Shown here one piece after another: positions 1 through 7,010 of a stretch of DNA of 35,734 nucleotides (the stretch's first letter is position 1; each line of letters begins with the position of its first letter). The stretch is from Bacillota bacterium. Lineage in GTDB: Bacteria > Bacillota > Clostridia > Peptostreptococcales > Anaerovoracaceae. The stretch covers positions 1 through 35,734 of the forward strand of contig JAUNQD010000022.1 in the NCBI GenBank assembly GCA_030536355.1. The letters are read 5' to 3'. The notes beneath the pieces are model-generated. The model searched no databases, was not told the DNA's origin, and saw only the letters and a list, made by a program, of their open reading frames with translations. Position numbers and translations under genes: made by a program.

Positions 1-54
1 AACCCACAGCCTACCGGTTAACAGCCGGTTGCTCCACCATTGAGCTACCTCGGA
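1..54 (-). tRNA. tRNA-Asn (anticodon GTT), 3' part beyond window edge
   Basis: Read on the minus strand from 54, the sequence starts TCCGAGGTAGCTC, followed by a D-loop AATGGTGG and AGC. It then has an anticodon stem ACCGG/CCGGT enclosing the seven-base loop CTGTTAA with anticodon GTT, which reads Asn codons. A five-base variable region AGGCT and the start of the T stem (GTGGG TT) follow before the window ends. About 20 nt of the T arm, acceptor 3' strand and CCA lie outside. It is preceded by a perfect consensus promoter at 87-115. Confidence 0.93.
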
Positions 55-57
55 ACA

Positions 58-120
58 TTAGGTTGTCTCTTATCGCGACAAGTAGTATTATAGCCTACCC
101 GGCGATAAGTGTCAACCTAA
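58..120. repeat. 19-bp inverted repeat spanning the tRNA-Asn promoter
   Basis: The arms at 58-76 and 102-120 are reverse complements over 19 positions with two mismatches (GAGAC against GTGTC in the middle). They are separated by 25 bases that contain the -10 box and most of the promoter spacer. The right arm contains the -35 box. It lacks a T tract close to either arm, so it does not look like a standard terminator. It may be an operator or a hairpin in the tRNA leader. Confidence 0.75.
87..115 (-). promoter_or_regulatory. Consensus sigma-A promoter for tRNA-Asn
   Basis: On the minus strand TTGACA (115-110) is followed after exactly 17 bases by TATAAT (92-87), a perfect match to the housekeeping consensus. 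Transcription should start near position 80, about 26 nt upstream of the tRNA 5' end. This strength is typical of stable RNA genes. Confidence 0.9.
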
Positions 121-161
121 AATTTAGTATTTTTTTAATTTAGTTTATAATATTCAACAGA

Positions 162-1391
162 TTATTTTTTGCTGCCAAAACGCTTAACGAGAGGTTTCTT
201 TTCAGGTTCCTCTTCGACATCATCAAGATCGTCAAGCGCATCGATATGTTCAGGTTCGATGGCCTTAGCTTCTTCTTCCTGAAGTCTCTTATCTTCTTCC
301 TCGATCGCCTTGAGATTCTTCTGTCTGTCGGCTTCGATTCCGGCTTCGATCATCTTGATCTTTTCTGTGTACTTCTTGATGTTAGCTCTGTCATCATCTT
401 CTTCGTAGATTTTGAGCAGTTCTCTCATTGTTTCGATATGGCTGCCATTCAGCTGAAGTGCTCTCTTAAAGGAAGAAATAGCATCATCTCTCTGTCCCAT
501 TTGTTCGTATCCGACTCCCAGATAATAGTGGAGCGGCCACCAATCTTCGAACTTAGTGGTTGCATAATGTTCCAGTACAGGCATGCCTTCGTCAAATCTT
601 CCTGCCAGGATAGCATTGCATCCAGCTTCGATCTGACGCGGGTCTTCTATCTGCTGTATACGAGTTCTTATTTCCTTCTTATCCTTGCCGTTTCTGCTGA
701 ATTTGAGGAAGTTTCTCCAAGCGATGTCAGCCTTAGTATAAAGGCCAAGGTTCAGATAGGCATAGCCAAGGTAATAATATCCGTTGGCAAATCTAGGATG
801 AGCTTCTGTCACCAGTTCGAACCAATCGAGAGCTTCAGCCTTAAAACGGCCTACATACTCTTCATTTTTGCTTGCCAGATACATCGCTCTGCAAGCTCTC
901 GCATATGAATACATACCATGGAGGTATTCCTTGTTGATGCAAAGTGTCGCTCTGAACATGATGCAGGCGTAATCCATTTCACCGATTTCGGCTGCGTCTC
1001 TTCCCTTTTTCAAGATACCTTCTTCCAGCTTACGGTTATACAGTTTAGTAAGGATAGCTACATAATCCTTAGTATGCTTGAAATGCGGATCACATCCCAT
1101 TACCCATGCCATATTTTCTGCAAGAACGAGAAAATCTATACCTTCGCCTCCCGCGAAATCTTTTACTTCTTTCTTTCTAAGCGGAATAGGTACGCCTTTC
1201 ATCAGATGCCCTACCTTAGACTTAGCCATAAACTCTTCTGAGAACTCAGCAAATACGAACTTATTGAGATACTTCTTGAAGTACTTTCCTATACGGTCTT
1301 CTCTAAGCTGTATATCCTTTTCTTCCCAAGGTCTGTCTACTGTTCTTGTTATACCCATGCTCTGGGCTATAGATAATTTTTCTTTTGCCAT
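162..1391 (-). CDS. Tetratricopeptide repeat protein
   Basis: A 409-residue soluble protein with no signal peptide or membrane segment. The middle (roughly residues 130-345) is a run of helical pairs typical of TPR solenoids, for example around YYYLGYAYLNLGLYTKADIA and HYYLGVGYEQMGQRDDAISS. The last about 50 residues are charged and Glu-rich (coiled coil then acidic tail) and end in a basic stretch KRFGSKK. TPR arrays are protein-protein scaffolds, and no catalytic motif is visible, so the partner is unknown. The ATG has AGAGG nine bases upstream. It lies 36 nt downstream of the radical SAM gene, probably the last protein gene of that transcript. No hairpin terminator follows it before the tRNA promoter. 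Confidence 0.85.
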   Translation of the reverse strand: MAKEKLSIAQSMGITRTVDRPWEEKDIQLREDRIGKYFKKYLNKFVFAEFSEEFMAKSKVGHLMKGVPIPLRKKEVKDFAGGEGIDFLVLAENMAWVMGCDPHFKHTKDYVAILTKLYNRKLEEGILKKGRDAAEIGEMDYACIMFRATLCINKEYLHGMYSYARACRAMYLASKNEEYVGRFKAEALDWFELVTEAHPRFANGYYYLGYAYLNLGLYTKADIAWRNFLKFSRNGKDKKEIRTRIQQIEDPRQIEAGCNAILAGRFDEGMPVLEHYATTKFEDWWPLHYYLGVGYEQMGQRDDAISSFKRALQLNGSHIETMRELLKIYEEDDDRANIKKYTEKIKMIEAGIEADRQKNLKAIEEEDKRLQEEEAKAIEPEHIDALDDLDDVEEEPEKKPLVKRFGSKK

Positions 1392-1427
1392 TTACTTTAC
1401 CTCTATAATTATATCGACCATTCGATC

Positions 1428-2300
1428 TTACAGCGCTCTAAACATTTCATTTTTAAACATATCGTGGTTGTTCATAGCTTTTTTAAGCATATCCATCATC
1501 TTTTCTTTATCCTGCGGCAGATCGCCTCTCAAGGATACATAGTTTGATGCGTGGTTGCTTCTGAATACACACTTCTTGTCTACATGAGTGTGTTCCAGCA
1601 TCAGCAGAGTTTCCTGCATGACTTCTTCCGGTGAAAGAAGTCTCAGCTTCCCTGACTGGATATCATCGAACATCGGTACATTTGGTTCTACGATAAGTGT
1701 CAGCAGACCTACATATGATGGATTCATTTCAGTGATCATCGTACCTGTCTGGATAGCATGATCTTCCCAGCCATCTTTGCCTGCAAGTCCTGAAATAAAT
1801 GTTACTGATGCTTCCATTCCACAGTCTTCGATCTTTCTGACAGCATCGATCAGTTCCTGTCTTGTAACGCCCTTGTTAACAGCCTTCAGAACTTCGTCGC
1901 TGCCTGATTCAGCACCGATATAAACCATTGTGATACCTGCATCAAAGAGTTCCTTCATTTCTTCCATCGACTTCTTATTGACATCGTTGGCTCTGCCATA
2001 GATGGTCACTCTTTCACATTCAGGAAAGTTTTCCTTGATGTATTCAAGAATAGGCATCAGTCTTCTATTGGAAAGTGCAAGTGCGTCTCCGTCGCAGAGG
2101 AACATTCTCTCTACTCTTCTGTATCTGGCTCTTGCCCAAGCCAGATCTTCCAGCACCTCTTCAAGAGCACGTACCCTAAACTTCTTATTTTTAAACATCT
2201 TGCAGAATGTACAAGCATTATGTGTACATCCTATGGTGACCTGTACAAGCAAGCTGTACGCCTCACTTGGCGGTCTGTAAATATCTCCTTCGTATCTCAT
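1428..2300 (-). CDS. Radical SAM superfamily protein
   Basis: A 290-residue protein whose N-terminus carries a cysteine cluster, C25, C30 and C33 (GCTHNACTFC), expected to bind the [4Fe-4S] cluster that cleaves S-adenosylmethionine. The spacing CX4CX2C differs from the classical CX3CX2C. As I recall, it is characteristic of a firmicute family related to COG1032. The TIM-barrel features that follow include VYIGAESGSDEVLKAVNKG and TFISGLAGKDG. No B12-binding or TRAM domain is present, and the substrate is not predictable. The ATG is preceded by GGAGGGG. It starts 9 nt after argS ends, so the two are probably co-transcribed. Confidence 0.88.
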   Translation of the reverse strand: MRYEGDIYRPPSEAYSLLVQVTIGCTHNACTFCKMFKNKKFRVRALEEVLEDLAWARARYRRVERMFLCDGDALALSNRRLMPILEYIKENFPECERVTIYGRANDVNKKSMEEMKELFDAGITMVYIGAESGSDEVLKAVNKGVTRQELIDAVRKIEDCGMEASVTFISGLAGKDGWEDHAIQTGTMITEMNPSYVGLLTLIVEPNVPMFDDIQSGKLRLLSPEEVMQETLLMLEHTHVDKKCVFRSNHASNYVSLRGDLPQDKEKMMDMLKKAMNNHDMFKNEMFRAL

Positions 2301-2309
2301 TTACCCCTC

Positions 2310-4022
2310 CTACATCTTTTCAGGTGCGTTCATGCCCAGCAGACCCAGACCATTCTTGATGGCAGCCTTAGCAGCCATAACAAGAGCGACCTTAGCGATC
2401 TTTTCATCTTCATTATCTACCAGGATATGTTCATCATGATAGAACTTATTGAATCCCTGAGCAATGTCTACTATATGTCTTGTCACGATGGACGGTTCGT
2501 ATTTTTCTCCCGCTTCTACGATAACGTCAGGCAGATCGTAGATCAGCTTAATCAGCTTGTGAGCACTTTCCCCTGTGATATACTGAGGATCGAAGCCTTC
2601 GCAAGCCTTTGCAGCAACTTCTTCTCCTGCATTTCTCAGGATAGAGCATGCTCTTGCATGAGTGTACTGAACGTATGGACCTGTTTCTCCTTCAAAGTTG
2701 AGAACTTTATCCCATGAGAATACGTAGTCCTTGATCCTATAGTTTGACAACTCATTGAATACTACTGCACCGATACCAACATCCTTAGCTGTCTGGTCTA
2801 TGTTTTCAGTATTTACATTCTTTTCGATGATGATCTGCTTAGTCTGTTCAACAGCTCTGTTGAGAACGTCTTCCAGGAACACTACTCTTCCCTGTCTTGT
2901 TGACATTGTTCCTTCTTCAAGGCTTACAAGTCCAAACGGGATGTGTACGCAGTCTCTAGCCCATTCATATCCCATCATTTCAAGGATCTGGATCCACTGC
3001 TGGAAGTGGAGATTCTGCTGTGAAGCTACTACGTAGATATTCTTATGGAAATCGTAAGTTTCCTTTCTGTATACTGCGGCTGCGATATCTCTTGTGATAT
3101 AGAGAGTTGAACCGTCTGACTTGGTGATCAGTGCTGTACCAAGATTATAATCGTCAAGTCTTACGATGTTAGCGCCTGCATCTTCTTCCATGATACCCTT
3201 GTCAGCCAGTTCTTTGACGAATCTAGGCATCTTGTCGGAGTAGAAGCTTTCACCGTTATATGAATCAAAAGTGATGCCCAGCATATCATATACTCTGTTG
3301 AATTCCTTCAGGGATTCATCTCTGAACCACTGCCAAAGCTCAACTTCTTCAGGTTCTCCGTGTTCAAGCTTAGTGAAGATAGCTCTTGCTTCGTCTTCCA
3401 GTGAAGGATCGTTTTCAGCTTCTTCATGGAACTTAGTGTAGTATGATAACAGAGTCTTGATAGGCTCTTTGATAACGTCTTCCTTGTTTCCCCATCTTCT
3501 GTATGCACAGATCATCTTACCGAACTGAGTACCGTAGTCACCCAGATGGTTGATCCTCATAGCATCATATCCCAGGAAATCATATATCTTATAGATGGAG
3601 TTACCGATAACCGTACTTCTGATATGTCCGATATGGAATGGCTTAGCAATGTTCGGTGATGAATATTCAACGATGACTTTCTTGCCTTCGCCCACTTCGC
3701 TTCTTCCGTAAGCATCGCCCTTGGCAACTGCTTCCGAAACTACTTCCTTAGCAAATTCAGTCTTGGAAACGAACATGTTGACGTATGCGTTCACCTGTTC
3801 GACCTTATCAAACATTTCGTCTTCTGCGATGGCTTCAGCGATTCCTTTTGCGATCATAGGAGGTGCCTTTCTCAGCACCTTAGCCAGCTTGAAGCAAGGG
3901 AATGCATAATCACCCATCTTACTGTCTGCAGGTGTTTCTATCATGGCTAAAATTTCTTCTTTTTCCAGTCCTTCGATCTGTGGAGCGAGGATCTCCGCGA
4001 TCTTTTCTTTATAGCTGATCAT
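2310..4022 (-). CDS. argS: Arginyl-tRNA synthetase
   Basis: A 570-residue class I aminoacyl-tRNA synthetase that charges tRNA-Arg in the cytoplasm. The N-terminal Add-1 domain (about 1-90) is followed by the catalytic Rossmann domain. That domain has the HIGH signature at 130-133 (SSPNIAKPFHIGHIRST) and a KMSKS-equivalent MSTR at 373-376. The C-terminal DALR anticodon-binding domain closes with NGLGLLGMNAPEKM, the usual ArgS ending. The length is normal. The ATG is preceded by AAGGAG. It follows mutS2 after 41 nt. There is no T-box leader, so expression probably comes from the upstream promoter. Confidence 0.98.
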   Translation of the reverse strand: MISYKEKIAEILAPQIEGLEKEEILAMIETPADSKMGDYAFPCFKLAKVLRKAPPMIAKGIAEAIAEDEMFDKVEQVNAYVNMFVSKTEFAKEVVSEAVAKGDAYGRSEVGEGKKVIVEYSSPNIAKPFHIGHIRSTVIGNSIYKIYDFLGYDAMRINHLGDYGTQFGKMICAYRRWGNKEDVIKEPIKTLLSYYTKFHEEAENDPSLEDEARAIFTKLEHGEPEEVELWQWFRDESLKEFNRVYDMLGITFDSYNGESFYSDKMPRFVKELADKGIMEEDAGANIVRLDDYNLGTALITKSDGSTLYITRDIAAAVYRKETYDFHKNIYVVASQQNLHFQQWIQILEMMGYEWARDCVHIPFGLVSLEEGTMSTRQGRVVFLEDVLNRAVEQTKQIIIEKNVNTENIDQTAKDVGIGAVVFNELSNYRIKDYVFSWDKVLNFEGETGPYVQYTHARACSILRNAGEEVAAKACEGFDPQYITGESAHKLIKLIYDLPDVIVEAGEKYEPSIVTRHIVDIAQGFNKFYHDEHILVDNEDEKIAKVALVMAAKAAIKNGLGLLGMNAPEKM

Positions 4023-4063
4023 ATCTTTTCTCCTTAATTGATTTATCGTTGATTCTCATTGAT

Positions 4064-6433
4064 TTATCTTAGCTTCAGCACGGTAACACCGTCTCCGCCC
4101 TCGTTATAGCCTCCCTTGCGGAAACTCTTAACATTCTTGTTTCTTTTGAACATGTCCTGGAGTCCCTTCCTCAGGATCCCTTCTCCACGTCCATGTATGA
4201 TGGTAACCTCTTCAAGGCCCGAAATGAAGGCATCGTCGATATATTTTTCCACATCCATCATGGCATCTTCAAGGTTCTTGCCTCTGACATCTACCGATGT
4301 GGATATATTCTGAGCTTTCTGCTTGTAAAGGCTGCCGTATCTTGTCTGCTTAGGTTTCTTCTTCGGTTTAGGCTGATCGATGAGCATGATATCCTTGATC
4401 TTGACACCTATTTTCATCATACCGACCTGTACCTGAAGGTTTCCTTTATCATCAGGCAGTGTCACTATCTCTCCATTCTGATCCAGCGTCAGTATCTTGA
4501 CTCTGTCTCCGAGAGCAAGCTGATCGGGATCTACCGGCTTGTCGTTGACTTCTCGCTTGATGGTGCTCCTATTCTTCTTTTCTATTTCACGGAGCCGCTT
4601 CCTGCCCTGATCGAATTTGAGATTTCTCTCTCCCATACTTTCAAGCTTAGCAAGAGCCTTAAGTTCTTCCCTGACTTCATCGGCAACTTCCTTGGCTTCA
4701 CGAACGATCTCGCGAGCCTGCTCACGTGCCCTTTCCATCTCTCGCTCTTTCTGCTGTTCGAACTTCTTGGTCTTCTGCTCCAGCTCTTCCTTCTGACGTT
4801 TCATCTCGATGTTGATCATGATAGCTTCGTCACGTTCTTCTTCAGCCAGCCTCTTATCCTCTTCGAGAGAAGTGATAACGTCTTCGAAGGCTATGTCACC
4901 CGCCTCCAGGAGTGTTTTGGCTCTATCGGTTATCTCTCTGGAAAGCCCCAGCTTATGGGATATTTCGAATGCATTTGATTTGCCCGGTATACCGATGATA
5001 AGTCTGTAGGTAGGGCTTAAAGTTTCCACGTCGAATTCCATGGAGGCGTTTTGTACGCCCGGTGTAGATATGGCATATTTTTTAAGCTCTGTATAATGAG
5101 TGGTCGCCAGTATCGATGCTCCGGATGATGCCAGCTTCTCAAGTATCGAGATGGCCAGTGCCGCACCTTCCGTAGGATCTGTACCTGCTCCCAGTTCATC
5201 CAGCAAGACCAGAGTATTCAGACCCGCCTCTTTCACGATATCCACTATATTAGTCATATGAGATGAGAATGTAGACAAGCTCTGTTCTATACTCTGTTCA
5301 TCTCCGATATCTGCAAAAATATTTTCATAAACAGGAACTCTGCTCCCAATTGATGCAGGTATATGAAGTCCTGTCTGTGCCATCAGTGACAGCAGCCCTG
5401 CCGTCTTGAGCGTAACTGTCTTACCACCTGTGTTGGGACCTGTGACCACTAAGGTTCCGTAGTCTTCGCCCAGTTTTATATTTACAGGCACTACCTTCTT
5501 CGGATCTATAAGCGGGTGCCTTGCTGATTTCAAATCTAAAATTCCGTCTTCGTTTATTTCCGGTTCTTCACCGTCCATAGCCAGGGAAAGTCTGCCCTTC
5601 GCCATGAACATATCCAGTTCCAGAAGCAGTTTCTGATTATTCTTCAGGTCGTGATAAACTTCGGAAACGCCTTCGCTTAGCTCTGCCAATATCCTGTTTA
5701 TCTCAGCCTTTTCATCAAGCTCCAGTTGTCTCAGTTCATTGTTGAGATTAACAATTGCTTGAGGTTCTATAAACAATGTAGCCCCTGTACCACTCTGATC
5801 GTGCACGATACCGGGCACTCTGCCTCTGTGCTCCTGCTTGACAGGAATAACATAACGGCCGTTACGCATGGTAACGATGGAGTCCTGCAGTATGGTCCTG
5901 TTGTCTGCAGAATTGATTATATGGCTCATTTTCGCTTTGAGAGCCTCACTTTGGCGAACCATGGCTCTCCTGATGCTTCTCAGTTCCGGACTGGCGTTAT
6001 CTGCCATTTCATCCTCGGAAATTATGCATCTGTCTATTTCGTCTGCCAGTCTCTTATGGACTGCCAACAGCTCAGCTATGGAGCAAATTATCGGTATTTC
6101 AGGTATATCGCTTTTGAGAAACGACACGATACGTTCAGCCGTTTTCATATTGTAGAGTATACGCAGCAGCTGTGACATGGTGAGAACACCGCCTTTTCTG
6201 GCGAAAGAAACACTCTCCTCAATATCATAAAAACCACCGACTGGTAATGGCCCTTTATGATTGATGAGCCTTACCGCTTCCGTGGTTTCGGACTGACTGT
6301 CTCTGATTTCAGACACGTCATTATAAGGCTTCAGCTCTGAGATGACTTTTTTGGTCAACTCAGAGCCTGCCTGTTCGATAAGCTGTTCTATTATTTTATT
6401 ATACTCTAAAACACTTAACGTCTTTGCTTTCAT
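4064..6433 (-). CDS. mutS2: Endonuclease MutS2 (ribosome-collision / anti-recombination ATPase)
   Basis: A 789-residue MutS2. The helical clamp/core precedes an ABC-type ATPase domain with Walker A GPNTGGKT at 332-339 and a Walker B region around LVLLDELGAGTDPTEGAA. A long charged coiled coil (about 520-620), a KOW-like segment and a C-terminal Smr nuclease domain follow, the last including VDVRGKNLEDA and IIHGRGEGILRKG. The N-terminal mismatch-recognition domain of MutS is absent, as in all MutS2. Family members act in suppression of recombination and, in Bacillus, in splitting collided ribosomes. The start is 6 nt after zapA. Its ribosome binding site is weak, suggesting translational coupling. 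Confidence 0.97.
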   Translation of the reverse strand: MKAKTLSVLEYNKIIEQLIEQAGSELTKKVISELKPYNDVSEIRDSQSETTEAVRLINHKGPLPVGGFYDIEESVSFARKGGVLTMSQLLRILYNMKTAERIVSFLKSDIPEIPIICSIAELLAVHKRLADEIDRCIISEDEMADNASPELRSIRRAMVRQSEALKAKMSHIINSADNRTILQDSIVTMRNGRYVIPVKQEHRGRVPGIVHDQSGTGATLFIEPQAIVNLNNELRQLELDEKAEINRILAELSEGVSEVYHDLKNNQKLLLELDMFMAKGRLSLAMDGEEPEINEDGILDLKSARHPLIDPKKVVPVNIKLGEDYGTLVVTGPNTGGKTVTLKTAGLLSLMAQTGLHIPASIGSRVPVYENIFADIGDEQSIEQSLSTFSSHMTNIVDIVKEAGLNTLVLLDELGAGTDPTEGAALAISILEKLASSGASILATTHYTELKKYAISTPGVQNASMEFDVETLSPTYRLIIGIPGKSNAFEISHKLGLSREITDRAKTLLEAGDIAFEDVITSLEEDKRLAEEERDEAIMINIEMKRQKEELEQKTKKFEQQKEREMERAREQAREIVREAKEVADEVREELKALAKLESMGERNLKFDQGRKRLREIEKKNRSTIKREVNDKPVDPDQLALGDRVKILTLDQNGEIVTLPDDKGNLQVQVGMMKIGVKIKDIMLIDQPKPKKKPKQTRYGSLYKQKAQNISTSVDVRGKNLEDAMMDVEKYIDDAFISGLEEVTIIHGRGEGILRKGLQDMFKRNKNVKSFRKGGYNEGGDGVTVLKLR

Positions 6434-6439
6434 GAAATA

Positions 6440-7000
6440 TTAACCGTTGTTCTTGTATTTTTCGATTTCTCTCTTGAGCTGGAGATTTTCCATCTGAAGA
6501 TCAAAGAAGCTGTTTTCCAGTTCTCTGCATTTATCTTCGATTTCCTTGACCACTTCTTCCATTCCTGCCTGAGCCTGTGACTTGGCAGACTCTGCAGCTG
6601 CTTTCAGCTGCTGTATCTCAAGATCTCTATGTCTCAGCTGTGCCATCAGTTCATCTTTCTGAAGAACGATTGCCTGGGTCTCTTCTTTGTAGTCCATGTA
6701 GTTTTTCTTAGCTTCATCCCAGAGCTGAACATAATGCTGAGCATCCTTATCGAGCTGGATATTCATACGCCTAAGGTCTTCCATCTCATCGAGCATCTTG
6801 AAATGTTCGCTTGTGATGTTAACAGCAGAAAGCACTGCAATGCTTGAAGGAGTAGCGCCTGCAGCCTTAGCTGCTTCAGTGATTTCCATCATCTTATTGT
6901 CTACGTATGCCGCAACTTTGACGATGTCTTCTCTTGACATATCTCCTGCTATAACATATTCCTGACCGTAGATTTTTACTTTTACTCTGTTATGTTCCAT
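6440..7000 (-). CDS. zapA: Cell division protein ZapA, long form
   Basis: The N-terminal about 90 residues match ZapA: an opening strand pair (VKVKIYGQEYVIAGD), then a helix with AAYVDNKMMEI, then SSIAVLSAVNITSEHFKM. ZapA crosslinks FtsZ filaments at the division site. At 186 residues it is about twice the usual length. The remainder (about 75-186) is an uninterrupted Lys/Glu/Gln-rich coiled coil ending FFDLQMENLQLKREIEKYKN. Its position between pheT and mutS2 is, as far as I recall, common in clostridia. The ATG is preceded by AGGAGAGG and lies 10 nt after pheT. Confidence 0.92.
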   Translation of the reverse strand: MEHNRVKVKIYGQEYVIAGDMSREDIVKVAAYVDNKMMEITEAAKAAGATPSSIAVLSAVNITSEHFKMLDEMEDLRRMNIQLDKDAQHYVQLWDEAKKNYMDYKEETQAIVLQKDELMAQLRHRDLEIQQLKAAAESAKSQAQAGMEEVVKEIEDKCRELENSFFDLQMENLQLKREIEKYKNNG

Positions 7001-7010
7001 TAAACCTCTC

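Noticed and set aside
246..908. Plus-strand open frame of 220 codons opposite the TPR gene
   Set aside because: It is antisense to a well-supported TPR gene, has no ribosome binding site and its Phe/Ser-rich translation looks like the reverse of Glu/Lys-rich codons.
4193..4978. Plus-strand open frame of 261 codons opposite mutS2
   Set aside because: It lies under the conserved Smr and coiled-coil coding region. Its Leu/Phe-rich translation is a mirror of the coiled coil, and it has no promoter or ribosome binding site.
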